In this document: in pieces, positions 34,014-46,031 of the stretch | Numbering within the stretch: position 1 is the first letter of the stretch | Layout of the letters: the number at the start of each line of letters is the position of its first letter | Assembly: GCA_019915135.1 (NCBI GenBank) | Contig: JAHLMK010000006.1 | Span: forward strand, 930,001 to 994,000 | Reading direction: 5' to 3' | Origin: Strobilurus pachycystidiatus | Taxonomy: Eukaryota; Basidiomycota; Agaricomycetes; Agaricales; Physalacriaceae | Length of the DNA: 64,000 nucleotides | Notes under the pieces: generated by a model | Told to the model about the DNA's origin: nothing | The model's database searches: none | What the model saw: the letters and a program-made list of their open reading frames with translations, nothing else | Program-made: the position numbers and the translations under genes

Positions 34014-35432
34014 ATGCCCGCCGCCGCCGCCTCCATGGACGTCGACAAGCCGCCCAAATTCGTCCTTGACGACTTCATTGCCACTGCGCTGTCGGGCACG
34101 CCCGCCGTTCTCCACCCATTCTTCGAGTCGTTCCGGAAGCTCTACACGCAAAAGTACGCCATGCGGAACGTCGAGAACACACTGCTGACGATGGCGCAGG
34201 CTCTGGCATCAGCTTACAATCAAACTGTTCCAATTCTTTGACCATCCGGAATCCCCGCCCTACAGAGTGGAAGTCTTTGAGCGTTTCGTGCGCGATTTCG
34301 AATCCAAGATAAATCAGCTCAAGCTTGTCGAGATGGGCGTGAAAGTGTCTCGGGAAATCGACAGTGCGTGATGCTTAACTAACTCTGAACTGTTCGTTGA
34401 CGAGCAAGTCAGACCCACAGACTCATCTTACGTTCTTGACATCGCTGCTCGGTCGCATTGACACCGAGACATCGAAAGAACCCCATGTCCTCCTCCTCGC
34501 AACAATCGGCCATGCCAAACTCGTCTACGGTGATCTCGAGGGCACAAAGACAGATCTGGACACGGCTTGGGGCGTACTAGATTCCCTGGAGGGCGTTGAC
34601 GGCAGTGTCAACGCGGCATACTACGTACTCGCTGCGGACTACTACAAGGTGCGCATCCTTCCTCAAGAATCTATCTGTACTAAGTAGGTTACAGGCCAAG
34701 GCAGAGTACGCGCCATACTACCGGAATTCTCTTCTCTACCTCGCTTGTATTGATCCCGCCACCGACATGACACCAGAGGAGCGGTTATCGAGGGCGCACG
34801 ACTTGGGCATATCCGCATTCCTTGGAGATTCCATATACAACTTTGGCGAACTAGTACGTACTTCTACGACTATCTGTCAATCAGTGCTGACTCCAGGTAT
34901 AGTTAATGCACCCCATACTAGACTCCCTGAACGGCAGTCCACACGAGTGGATCAAGCGCCTGCTTTTCACCTTCAACGAGGGCAGTATTGGCAAGTTCGA
35001 GGCCCTCGCACCACTATTTCCTCAAGAGGTGCGTGATTCTCTTACCACAAATCTTCTACTCATTAACACCACCCACAGCCCATCCTCCAAGAAAACTACG
35101 CCTTCCTCCGGCAGAAGATCTGCCTAATGGCGCTCATCGAGTCCGTCTTCAAGCGGAGCGCGGACAACCGCACCATGTCGTTCCAGTCAATTGCAGAGGA
35201 GACGCGACTCCCCCTGGACGAGGTCGAGCACCTCGTGATGAAGGCGCTCAGTCTGAAGCTCATTCGGGGGTCGTTAGACCAGGTGGACGAGAAGGCGCAG
35301 ATCACCTGGGTGCAGCCGCGGGTGCTGTCGCGGGAGCAGATTGGGGGGCTGGCGAAGAGGCTGGAGGACTGGGTGGGTAGGCTGGGGACGGTCGAGCAGA
35401 GGATCGCGCCGGAGATGGTCGCTGCTGCGTAG
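34014..35432 (+). CDS. RPN9: 26S proteasome regulatory subunit Rpn9 (PSMD13)
   Basis: Six exons (34014-34153, 34200-34363, 34413-34648, 34695-34853, 34903-35028, 35079-35432) give 392 residues, the normal length. Text matches PSMD13/Rpn9 throughout: FFESFRKLYTQKLWHQLTIK, FQFFDHPE, KLVEMGVKVSREIDNPQTHL, ADYYKAKAEYAPYYRNSLLY, then a C-terminal PCI domain (about residues 200-350) with LMALIESVFKR and the winged-helix segment SFQSIAEETRLPLDEVEHLV. Rpn9 is a lid subunit needed for assembly of the 19S regulatory particle. The first start is used because MPAAAASMDVDKPP is followed directly by the conserved helix; a second Met at codon 8 is possible. Confidence 0.97.
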
Positions 35433-36285
35433 GTCTTCAGCAATGTAGGTTGTACGAGTGAATCAGAAAGGGAGGTCAGAATAGCTTCTTCGCCGAGTAA
35501 GAACGCCCGATTAGTGACAAGGTAAGTGGGTTTGGGTTTCCCAACTTGAAAATTCTCTTCCAAGGAAGCGAGAAGTGAGTTTTTGATTCCAATTGGCCGC
35601 TTGGCCGTCTTGGGTGGAATCTAACTCTCTTCTCGTAGATCTTGTCGTGGGCTCATATGCCAACGTGCTATGCTCCCTTCATACTGTATGTTGCAAAAGG
35701 TTCTGATACGAAGGGCTCTTCTCCCTTCGACGCCTGCTGTCCAATTACAAAGAGAAATTTCAAATGTACGTCCTTAGGCGCCGCGACCGCGGAATATCTC
35801 GAAGTTCAAGTTCATTCCTGCTAGCGACGGTTAGCATGAAATTTCGGCGTCTGACTACCAGTACATGGTGTCCAAGTTTCAACGGCTTCGAACCTCGAGA
35901 TAGGTACTCGAAGCGTTTATGCACCGCGATTTATCATGGGAGGATCTTTGAACTCGGTATGCCTGGATAGTCGTCGCATTTCACGTATGACTTCAAATTA
36001 GGCCTCAGCACATACTCCTACCGGAGATACGTTAGACAAGCTCTGCACGTCTAAGTAGTGCCCAACGGTTTCAATTGTCACGGTCGCTCCAGTATAGGTC
36101 ACCTCCATGGCCAATGTCGCTCACACCCATGCTTCACCGATGAGTGGCGGCAGTTGAATGGCCGCGCGGGTTTTGAGGGATAAGGAAGTACACTACATTT
36201 GGGCTCTTAGTCATGCGTCTTTGCCCAGGCGCTTCAGTCTTTCAAGTACGTATACATACACAAGTTCTCTTTCACAGTTCCTGCC
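35433..36285. other. Intergenic, no gene seen
   Basis: The only ORFs are below 70 codons and not coding-like. It holds the 3' flank of RPN9 and the promoter of the next gene. Confidence 0.45.
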
Positions 36286-37551
36286 ATGTTGCCCAGCATC
36301 TCCTTGCGACTACATGCACTATTTTACCCATTCACGCGGGGGCGTAACATGGAAAGTCTTCCTTGGGACGAGTATCCGGCTCTCTATCCCAAACCCGGCG
36401 GCAGCAGGTGGTACTCGAATCTTGGAACGTGGGCAGATGCGGTAGAATGCATGTCCGTCTCCCCGCAACTCCCTGTACACTCCCTTGAGCTGTATAAGGA
36501 CCCCAGGCGCGCAGGGCACGAGTGGTTGAAGTTCACAGTCGACAGACCCGGCGGGGAACCCCAGTGCCGCAATGCCACATTTAAAGCGGATCGCTGCACC
36601 GGTATCGATGTAGATTCCATTGACGAGCTGAACACCTCACCCGGTAGGGTGTATGATCGTCTGATTTATGCAGAGGCTTCCGACGGCGCTGATCTGCTGT
36701 CACGCCATCCATTTACATGGCCCACCATGACTCTCACTTTCGCCGACGGCCAGCCGCCCAGCGTCTTGGACATCGCTGCCATTCTGCTTACTGTCAGCTA
36801 CTTCAAGCCCAACTACGACGCCAAAGTTGTCACCTCCCCGGCGTGCTTCCACTACGCTCTCTCCGTCATTGTCCTGGCATCCAATGTCTTCCAATGCAAG
36901 GTCGTCAACCTGCCGGGCTCAAAGAAAGGTCGCGCTTGTCACGCGATTGACGTCTCCCTATGGGCAAAAATTCTGTCAATCTTGAAAGTTAACAATCATG
37001 CTCCTCCCGACAAGAACCTCGATGCACTTGTGGATGCTTACCGGACCGAACGACAGGCAATAGACCAGCGAATTGCGGCCAGACTTTTGGTAGGTTGTCA
37101 TATTTTGTTGTTATCAATATTATCTTTCAACTTCTTTTTCCATAGGCGGCCGAAGAACGAGTGAAAGAACTGATTTCAGAGGTGCGTACGTTTGACCTTC
37201 CGGGAGTTTCAGAACCGCATACCCAAGACCCAATGACAGCGCGACCAGGCAAAGCAACAGCGCGACCAGGCAGAGCAACAGCGCGACCAGGCAGAGCAAC
37301 AGCGCGACCAGGAAAAGCAGCAGCGCGACCAGGCAGAGCGGCACCGCGACCAGGCGGAAGCCTCACGCGTGACTGCAGAAGCCTTGCACGAGATAGATAC
37401 TCAGAAAAAGCTGAAGGCGACGCAGAAAGCACTATCTGAATTACAGGAGCAGGTTTGCGCGATCCTTCTTGCCAATGACCACGAAAATTAACCTGGGTCA
37501 AACAGTTGAAAAACCTCGCAGGTCTGGGTTTGGAGAGTATCAGTAGTGATT
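36286..37551 (+). CDS. Hypothetical protein with a repeat-built C-terminal coiled coil
   Basis: Exons 36286-37089, 37146-37181, 37240-37452 and 37504-37551 give 366 residues (345 if the Met at 36349 is used, which has a better context). Residues 30-260 form a globular domain of unknown type, with WYSNLGTWADAVECM, HSLELYKDPRRAGHEWLKFTVDRP, and a hydrophobic stretch around PPSVLDIAAILLTVSYF. From residue 250 the protein becomes a long charged helix; exon 3 encodes six copies of a seven-residue unit of the type QRDQAEQ, ideal for a coiled coil, then KKLKATQKALSELQEQ. The intron before exon 3 must end at 37239, because the earlier frame contains a stop. Not recognised; likely a basidiomycete-specific scaffold protein. 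Confidence 0.62.
37237..37362 (+). repeat. 21-bp coding tandem repeat
   Basis: Six tandem units of 21 bp, consensus CAGCGCGACCAGGCAGAGCA plus A, encode heptads QRDQAEQ. The first unit straddles the intron 2 acceptor. Units differ at one to four positions. Heptad periodicity equals one repeat unit, so copy-number change would lengthen the coiled coil in register. Confidence 0.85.
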
Positions 37552-37804
37552 GATTCCTCCTCCGCCTGAGAGATCCTAGTGACGCAGAGTTAGCGGATTC
37601 CCGGCTGTAGCGAACTTTTGTGTACTACAGTTAGTAGCTATAGTACGAGATTTAGCATAGTTTCATACTTAGGTTAGGGTTAGCTCGTTTCCTCAGGCTG
37701 TCGGGAAAGTCGGTCCGCACCAGCACAGCCATGCATGAATACAGCTTGCTTACCGCCATCACGACGCCACGTACATTCGCGCTCTGTAGTGGGCGATACG
37801 CACA
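37552..37804 (+). promoter_or_regulatory. Promoter of the SNARE gene with telomere-like motif
   Basis: A TTAGGTTAGGGTTAG sequence (37669-37683) lies about 120 bp before the start codon. It resembles two and a half telomere repeats and may bind a Tbf1/Teb1-like factor; this is an inference. No coding sequence. Confidence 0.35.
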
Positions 37805-38636
37805 ATGTCGACAGATCCATACCACGCCGTCCAAGCGGAGATCCAGACGTCGCTGCAGGCGGCGGCCCAGCTGCGCGCGTCCTATGTTAGGATACGAAAT
37901 ATGACCCAAGGGCGGGAGAGCGAGGAGCTGGTCTGGGCGCGCAATGAGGTGCGTATCGGTCGGTTATCATCTCGCTGTTGCCAAATCCTGATTGCGGACA
38001 GCTCAAAGCTACGCTAGCAGCACTCTCTGCCGACCTAGAGGACGTGGACGAGAGCGTGCGCGTCGTAGAGGGGGCGTCGGACCCGCGGCTGTTTGGGGTA
38101 TCGTACGAGCAAGTGCGGGAGCGGCGGCAGTACGTGGAGAGGGTGCGCGCGCAGGTCGAGGTGAGTCGGGCAGCGTCGGGATGGGTTGGCTGGCTTAACT
38201 CGCTCAGTAGGGCATGCGCGCCGACGTTGAGGCCACTAGCAACTCGCGGGCCATCTCGCCGACACCGACACCGCCGCAACAGGACGAGCAGAGCGCCTGG
38301 GCGCGGGAGGAGCAGCAGGTGCATAATGTCCTCTATTTTGAACGTACTCCTGACTTTACCTTCTATTAGATGTTGATACACGAACAAGACCGCACGATAG
38401 ACAGCATCTCTGGGACGCTCAGCACGCTCGCGCAGCAGGCGGGGATCATGGGCCAGGAAATCGTCGAGCACAACGAATTGCTCACATCACTCTCTGACGA
38501 CGTCGACCGCGCCGACACCAAGCTCGGCGCGGCGCGGCGCACGATGCGACGTCTAGAAGAGAAGGGCAGCGGATGGTGTGTGGTGATACTGATTGTGGTG
38601 TTGTGCGTGCTCTTGCTCGTCGCCATTCTTATATAG
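37805..38636 (+). CDS. TLG1: t-SNARE of the syntaxin-6/Tlg1 type
   Basis: Exons 37805-37948, 38002-38160, 38211-38318 and 38370-38636 close to 225 residues. The N-terminus MSTDPYHAVQAEIQTSL is typical of syntaxin 6 (DPFxxVxxEVQ), and the N-terminal three-helix domain runs to about residue 100. A Ser/Pro linker follows; the SNARE motif (about 140-200) has IHEQDRTIDSISGTLSTLAQQ with the zero-layer Gln in HNELLTSLSDDVDRAD-type context, and residues 204-225 form the C-terminal membrane anchor. Tlg1 acts in endosome-to-trans-Golgi fusion. All introns are in phase 0. The gene symbol is by family resemblance to yeast TLG1. Confidence 0.9.
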
Positions 38637-38939
38637 GCACTGGGACTCTACTATTCTTCTTGTATGGGTATATCTTCATCTAATTTACTGACTGTCGACT
38701 TTCTTTCTGGCAGTGTTGCTTCGCTTCCTCTTGGTGTGGAGTACCAGGCTAAGTTGAGCCGAACTTTGTGCTCACACACGTACCATATTTGATTCAGTCA
38801 GACTCAACTTCATCGACAGCCTGGCTATTTGGGTGTCTGAGAAACCTCGATATCCTGGATCAAGTATTGTGGTGACTAGTCGAACGCAAGCAAAATGGAA
38901 CCGAGCTGCCACCTCGACACCGACTAACCCTTCCCTCAG
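38637..38939. other. Spacer between SNARE gene and ACAD fragment
   Basis: No exon of the missing acyl-CoA dehydrogenase N-terminus is recognisable here, although the last 25 bp look like a genuine intron 3' end (CTAAC branch, polypyrimidine, CAG). Confidence 0.4.
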
Positions 38940-39407
38940 GCGTGCAGAACAGGCTCGAGGATATCACGTACCAGATGTGCAACATGGTATGGTACCAGCG
39001 TTTCAAATCCTCAGCACTTTCTAATGGCTGTCGTCTTTAGTCTTATAGGCAACAAGCAAGCAAACCTGTTGGGTGAGCGATCAGCCACCTGTTGCATCCA
39101 TGTGACGGTAAACTAATCCCCTCTTCGCAGTCAAATCGCGTTCCTGAAAAGCTACTCAACCTCCTGCGCGAAAGAAACCGCCAGAGATGCCGTTCAGATC
39201 TTCGGCGGGCGCGGTATCACCCAGGGAGGCATGGGGAAACTCACAGAACATGTACGAGTCTGCGAACATATGCTTGCTTTTGCTCAACTCTTTCAGTATC
39301 ATCGTACCGTCCGTTTCGACGCGCTCTTGGGTGGCGCGGAAGACGTTCTGAGCGACCTGGGCGTGCGGCAAGCCCTGAGAGAGTTGCCGGAAGATACGAG
39401 ACTCTGA
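38940..39407 (+). pseudogene. Acyl-CoA dehydrogenase, 3' fragment only
   Basis: Four well-spliced exons (38940-38986, 39041-39072, 39131-39251, 39297-39407) encode about 104 residues matching the C-terminal helical domain of acyl-CoA dehydrogenases: NRLEDITYQMCNM, QIAFLKSYSTSCAKETARDAVQIFGGRGITQGGMGK, and HYHRTVRFDALLGGAEDVL. The GGRGIT motif contacts the FAD/CoA region. The other three quarters of the enzyme, including its FAD-binding and catalytic regions, are absent; the complete SNARE gene ends only 300 bp upstream. Splice sites and frame are intact, so the truncation is recent or the piece is used as an alternative exon set. Confidence 0.72.
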
Positions 39408-41646
39408 GCAATTAGATGTATGAGGATCTGTACGTATTTAATGTGGTAGAAGACGCGGTGTGAGTTGAACTTGACATTGATATTTAACATGGATTAGAGA
39501 AAAACAGTGAAGATAGACAGCATGAAGAGAGTTAGGCGGCGTAATTCAGGGTGCAAGGAAGGGGTTGTTAGTACGTATAGGCGAGTAGGAGAGCGAGAAT
39601 AAGGCGTTAATGCCGCCGGCAATTCTGGACGTTGTCGCTGTTACTCTTGCACCACCACGACCTGCTTGTCGAGGACGCGTATCTCCCACCTCTCCCGCCC
39701 GCCCGCATCTCAATGGCGCCCTGTGATGCCGCTTCTGACACTGCCGACGTGCCCTACCCTCTTCCTATGTCCACCGTCTCCTCCACGACCCCCATACATG
39801 ATTCAATGACTCGCGCTTGGCAACACACGAGCTTAGCGCTGGACCTTACGGACGGTAGCCTCGCTTTCGGCACGCCGCCAAAATAAACGGACATCGTATG
39901 GCATGCCCGCTATCCTTGTGCGTCGTTCTTTTCATTACCATCCTTTCCCTCCTAGACTATTTCGACAGACATTCTCACCGACCCGTTCTACATACGTCGC
40001 TGTTAGACGGATAGTTTAGCTCTTTAATAACGCCACCTACTACAACCTCGCCATCCATCATTGCCCAGACCCCAATTCGCGCCCACAACCTATTGCGCGT
40101 TATCCCAGCTTTTTTCCGACGGCTCGATCTACGTCTCAGCTCGACTTGGGGTCATCATGTGGCCATTCTGCTATCTCTTGTCTAGTACATTTCGCTGCCG
40201 CCGCACACTTCCCGTCTCACCTACGACGGTGGACCTAAGTTTGCACGCCGACTCTCATAGAAATGAAGGTGATGGTACCGTACCCACTTTACTAGTGTAG
40301 GTTTGATACCACCAACTGGCGCCGTTTGAGTACGTTTAAATCGTGTTTCCGTAGCTCATGACCATCAGACTAAACGTACAACGTAGTCTACGACTCGGTG
40401 CCTCATCGTCCTCGTCCACATTTCCCGGATCCCCATCATCATTCATGGCCATACTATGCCGCACACTGCAACACCCGACGCGCCATGGCCGATTCTGCCG
40501 CTTGCACGTCGTCTGCCGCGCCGGATTTCTTTGAGAAGTATCATTCTGAGGCCGGCGACGGTGATGCACATACTGGGAACCGTTTGCCCTGTATTCTCCA
40601 ACGGTCAGCAATGGCATAAGCCTCATTGGAGTCTTTGGGATGCCTTGTGCTACTGATTTGAGTGTCTTCAAGGTACGTTTCAGCTTGACACGGTGCTCAT
40701 GGGGCATGTGCTGACGGACTGCGTTGTCAGTTTCAACTCCCAGGATCCGACAGAAGATATTCGCGGCGAGTCAAAGGCACGCTCCGGCATATCGCACAAC
40801 GTCCTCCTCACCCGCCTTATGATGCCGACGCGCCGGTGTTTGTGGTGAGGCGGGACATGAGGAACCTCTACGGCCTGCTCGGGAAACGCGAAACGCCTGG
40901 GGACTGCGGCCCAAACAAGGCGGCGCTGGGGAATCTAACGGCTATGATGCAGTTCGGTGTATGGATGAGCGGAGGCTGGAGAGCAAGCCGACGGTGTTGT
41001 CAGAGGTCATCATGGGATTTGGTTAGAGGATGGGGGGCGAGTAGAGGTGTCTAGACTGCGCGGGATGTAAGGAGGTGGGTGGCGGGGATGGATGGTGGAG
41101 GTTATGGGAGAAGGGCTTGTTGACGTTGAGCTGCTAAAGGCACCCGAGTTTTGTCATTCTCAGTGTTTGAAGTTGCCTGTCAGGTATTCCTTGGCCATGG
41201 GGCGCGTGATACGTTCATGCAGCCGGTGTGGTTGTTGCTGCATCCAACACACTACGAGCTGCTCATTGAAAATTCAGGTTTGCTAGCAAATCATGTTAGA
41301 GCTTCTGGGTTCAATCCCATGGATTCTCGGGCTGAATAGTTAGATTACAAAGTTATTGGAGAAAGAAAATATCACTATAGTGGCGTCAAAAATTCAAGAA
41401 ATAAACATTGATCAAACCACAACATGTATCCTAGCAAACTACAGAACTAGTCCCTATTCTGTAGTGTATAACAGCATGTCCAGTTAGTTCCAAGACAGTC
41501 AAGAGAGAAAGATAAATGTGTACTAGGACTTTTTGCAGAAATTATGAGTTGAGTATTGGGTGTAAAAAGTGTAGTGTGTGTTTCTGAAGGAAGCCATATA
41601 ATGTGATCAGAAATCAAAGGTACCGTCACCCAACCAGAAGATTGAT
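39408..41646. other. Gene-poor 2.2 kb, weak ORFs only
   Basis: A plus-strand frame at about 40730-41054 reads FQLPGSDRRYSRRVKG and VFVVRRDMRNLYGLLGKRE and looks moderately protein-like, preceded by a GT..AG pair at 40674-40729. I could not extend it to a start or name a family. The last 300 bp are the AT-rich 3' flank of the NLR gene. Confidence 0.35.
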
Positions 41647-44600
41647 CTAACTGGTAGAAATTATCTGAACAACTTGAGAAGTGTAAGCCAACATTTTCTT
41701 ACAGAGTGGCATATTAACTGACCTGTTTGCATTCCACACACGCACTGATTGATCTCTTGAACCAGACACAATGTGTACACCATCTAAAGAAAAGGCCACT
41801 GAGGTGACTGAACCAGTGTGCCCAGAAAGCTCTCTCATTTGCACTCCTGTTGCTGCATCCCACATACGCACTGATTGATCAGTTGAGCCTGATACAATAT
41901 ATGCACCATCTGGAGAAAAGACCACTGAGGTGACCCCATTAGTGTGTCCAAAGAGCTCTCTAATCTGCATTCCTGTTGCTGCATTCCACATACGCACTGA
42001 TTTATCCCATGAGCCAGATACAATATATGCACCATCTGGAGAAAAGGCCACTGAGGTAATCCGATTAGTGTGTCCAGAAAGCTCTCTAATCTGCTCTCCT
42101 GTTGCTGCATCCCATACATGAACTGATTTATCATTTGAGCCTGATACAATGTGTGCACCATTTGGAGAAAAGGCCACTGAGATAACCCCATCAGTGTGTC
42201 CAAAAAACTCTCTAATCTGCATTCCTATTGCTGCATCCCACATACGCACTGATTGATCCCATGAGCCTGATACAATATATGCACCATCTGGAGAAAAGGC
42301 CACTGAGGTCACAAAATCAGTGTGCCCAGAAAGCTCTCTAATTTGCACTCCTGTTGCTGCATCCCACATACGCACTGATTTATCAAATGAGCCAGATACA
42401 ATGTGTGCACCATCCGGAGAAAAGGCCACTTGGAAGACCCAATTAGTGTGCCCAAAAAACTCTCTAATCTGCTCTCCTGTTGCTGCATCCCATACACGAA
42501 CGGATTGATCCCGTGAGCCAGATACAATGTGTGCACCATTTGGAGAACAGGCCACTGAGATAACCCCATCAGTGTGTCCAAAAAACTCTCTAATCTGCAT
42601 TCCTATTGCTGCATCCCACATACGCACTGATTGATTCCATGAGCCAGATACAATATATGCACCATCTGGAGAAAAGGCCACTGAGGTGACGGAACTAGCG
42701 TGCCCAGAAAGCTCTCTAATCTGCTCTCCTGTTGCTACATTCCACACACGTACTGATTGATCGTCTGAGCCTGATACAATATGTGCACTATCCATAGAAA
42801 AGACCACTGAGGTAATTGACTCAGTGTGCCCAGAAAGCTTTCTAATTTGCACTCCTGTTGCTGCATCCCACACACGCAGTGATTTATCCCATGAGCCAGC
42901 TACAATGTATGCACTATTTGGAGAAAAGGCCACTGAGGTGATTCCATCAGTGTATCCAGAAAGCTTTCTAATATGCACTCCTGTTGCTACATCCCACACA
43001 CGCACTGATTTATCCCATGAGCCAGATACAATGTGTGCACTATCTGGAGAAAAGGCCACTGAGGTGACTGAACTAGCGTGCCCAAAAAGCTCTCGTATTA
43101 GCACTCCTGTTGCTGCATCCCACATACGCACTAATTGATCCCGTGAGCCAGATATAATATATGCACCATCTGGAGAAAAAATCACTGAGGTGACCCAATG
43201 AGTGTGCCCAGAAAGCTCTCTAATCTGCACTCCTGTTGCTGCATCCCACACATGCACTGATTTATCCCATGAGCCAGATATAATGTGTGCACCATCTGGA
43301 GAAAAGGCCACTGAGGTAACTGAATCTGTGTGCCCAGAAAGCTCTCTAATTTGCACCCCTGTTGCTGCATCCCACACACGCACTGATTTATCATTTGAGC
43401 CTGATGCAATATATGCACCATCTGGAGAAAAGACCACTGATGTCACCCAACTTGAACTAGTGTGATCAGAAATTTGAATCAGCTGAGTAGGGCGCTGTTT
43501 TGCTCTTCCAAGCAACATTGGAATTCTAGCAAAGTGTGTTCTCCATGTAGTTGAAACATATGAATCATCTCCCCACGTTGCAAGAGATGAGATATAGATG
43601 TGTGGTGTGCTATCAGATGTTGAATTTCCTATAAAATAGCTGCAAAAATGAATTGCATCCTGCCATCCAGTCTTCATGTTTTCTATATTGTGCTGTTACA
43701 AAAATCAAACTCATAATTTTGAACAACTGCTAATGAATGAACATACCTTGTTGATCCAGTTGTAAGCTTGAGTCAAGATTGAGCAAGACTCAATCTTATA
43801 CTCCATAAGATTCATGCATTCAAGCCAGAACAGAAAGTGATTGTTAAGAAATGTGTGAATAAGGCAAATCAACTCTGAGTTGGAAGAATTTGGTGGAATA
43901 GCCTCAATAAGATGATACACCCAATGTCGTATGACATAGCGTAACATTAGAGATATATGCTTGTCAACTCGAGCAACAAGACCGCCTGGAATGTCTTTAT
44001 CAAGAGTAAATGAAGACTCAAGTTCACATATGTTGAAGTGAAGTTGAGCCTGCATAATTTTGAAACACTGCCGAGTTAAGACAGTTGAAACCTCTGACTT
44101 GTCACATTGAAAGGAGGAGAGATGAGAGGAATTGAACTGCAGAGGAGAACACAGAATGTAATCTTGAAATGATGCATGATACCAGTAGATCTTGTGATCT
44201 TGAGATTGGAAGAAAACAGCATGCAGAGCCTGAACTGTAGACATAACCACCTCCTGAACCACACCTGCTAAAGCAGCAGCCACTGAAACATCCAAGGGTT
44301 CTCTTGCACCTAAGATAGTATGCAAGACACAAAGACGATTCTGCATAAGCCGACCATCAAGGCGGAAGAATGCCAGATCCAAGACTTGAATATAAAGTGC
44401 ATCAATCTCCTTAGCTCTGTCTCCCGACTGTGCATTGAGAAGTCCGTCTATAATCACTTCCTTCTCCTTCAATGCCAACTCTATGCCAGGCGGTGATATC
44501 ATCCGTACTGCCGTAGCTGCATAAATGAAAAATCCACCAGCCCGACATGCAAGATCATCAAGGCGACAATCATCTCTGAATTGTGGCAAGGCCACCTGCA

Positions 44601-46031
44601 GGTAACACTGGATGTCAGCCTCAACTAGACTGTGCTCAAGGTCGTGCAGACGACAGACAGGTAGTTGGTGGCAGAGCTGGACAATCTTGGGCTCTGGACG
44701 GCTGGTGACCAGAAATGCAAGACCCTTTAGGTTGCCTTGGTTGATGACATGCAGAAGTGTCTCGAGGAATGCGGGACCAGCGTCACTCTCATCAAGAGCA
44801 TCAATGATGATAACGGGGACGGGAAGGCCTGCACGAGCGTCGAGAGTCAATTTCCAGGGCTCCACCAAAAGGCCGTTGATCTGGATGGGTAGCTGGGCGT
44901 GTGCAAGGTCACTGTTACGCTCCAACGCTTCACATAGCTTTATGCCATATGACGGGTGGATTTGGGCCAGCCGCCGGGCGATCGTGGGGACGATGAGGCG
45001 AGAGTCTTTGCTGTCGAGCTGACGCGAGCAGAAGAAGGATATGACAGGAACCTCGAGAAGCTGGCAGATGGTGTACGCAATCGTAGTCTTGCCCAACCCA
45101 GCCAAGCCCGTGAGCCAATAGAGGCCCTCGGACGACTTCTCGATCCAGTCGAGAATGCCCTTGATGACCTCGACGCGAGTGCCCTCTGTGCACGCCTGGC
45201 GAGCGAGTTGAATGGAGTTTATAGCGGCTGTGTGGGGTGCGTCCTTGGAGCGCGGAAGTTCTTGGAGTGCTTGATTCTATGAACGATTATCAAACATATT
45301 CCGAGCTACTATCGAGACACTTGCCTTGCGTATCGCCTCGACGTTTCGGTCGATAGCCTGACCAAGCTCGAGCTATACGCCAGTCAGCGCCACGCAATGA
45401 AGGATGCCCAGAGTTACTTACCTGAAGTCGTTGGACTGCATCTGTGATCGCCTTGTCCAGGTCCGATAGCGTTCCAGCGTCCTTTGCATTCCTAGCGATG
45501 CGAGCGACGTGGCCACGCTTTTGCATCTTCGTGATTTCATCGCGAGCGTCGGTCAAAGTCCTACCCAATTATCAGTCCCAGGGTGTGTCGTATCGAAAAA
45601 TGAAGCGACCCACTTAGCGAGCTTGTCGACTGTCGACTTGCCTTTATAGCCAGCTTCGCGTGTCCTTTGCAATTCCTCTGCGAGCATCGCCATCAGATCG
45701 TCGATGCTGCGTATGAGCTTGACGATCCCTTCGCGGTTGCTCTCCATCCTCTAGATCGAGCGAGAAGTCAGAGGCGGTAGGACGACTTGGAGCGGACTCG
45801 CATGCGCACCTCGTTGATATCCATGATTGCAACGATGCCTCCAACGGCGGACTTGAGAGGCGCAAATGCGTCCGAAGATTCCTTCAAGACCTGCAGGATC
45901 TGCTTCATGCCATCGAGGGCGATCGTGCCGACACCTTCCTGGCCCGCGACGGCGGGCGTCGGGGAGTTCGACCGGCTGGGCGGCGTCTGAGAACTGAACT
46001 TGGATCGAGCAGATTTATAAAACTGTTTCAT
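41647..46031 (-). CDS. NACHT-WD40 NLR (STAND) protein
   Basis: Six exons (46031-45810, 45750-45614, 45560-45422, 45372-45325, 45276-43747, 43692-41647) close to 1,373 residues. The N-terminal domain (about 1-170) is helical, of the kind found in agaricomycete NLRs (MKQILQVLKESSDAFAPLKSAVGG). The NACHT has its P-loop at residues 238-246 (GLAGLGKTT) and Walker B around 337-346 (VIIIDALDES), followed by VTSRPEP and a winged-helix-like part. Residues about 774-1362 form 14 WD40 repeats of 42 residues each. Fungal NLRs sense non-self through the repeats and trigger regulated cell death. The fourth intron (45324-45277) is of the GC-AG type (AG|GCAAGT). The WD40 part is visibly AT-richer than neighbouring genes. 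Confidence 0.94.
41700..43449 (-). repeat. Fourteen 126-bp WD40 coding repeats
   Basis: The array is a direct tandem of 42-codon units with consensus SVTSVAFSPDGAYIVSGS then a variable pair and SVRMWDAATG. Units differ mostly at the same few positions. Block 42693-42316 (repeats 7-9) and block 42315-41938 (repeats 10-12) are more similar to each other than to the rest, showing a recent three-unit duplication. Confidence 0.9.

Noticed and set aside
37120..37501. Minus-strand Leu/Val/Ala-rich ORFs that look like a membrane protein
   Set aside because: Antisense of the 21-bp coiled-coil repeat; the apparent membrane repeat is an artefact of the repeat codons.
41305..41325. tRNA B-box-like GGGTTCAATCCC
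   Set aside because: No A box at the right distance and no seven-base acceptor stem pairs around it.
41835..43465. Long ORFs in other frames of the WD40 region, on both strands
   Set aside because: They mirror the 126-bp repeat of the NLR gene; the text is a frame-shifted or complementary echo of WD40 codons.
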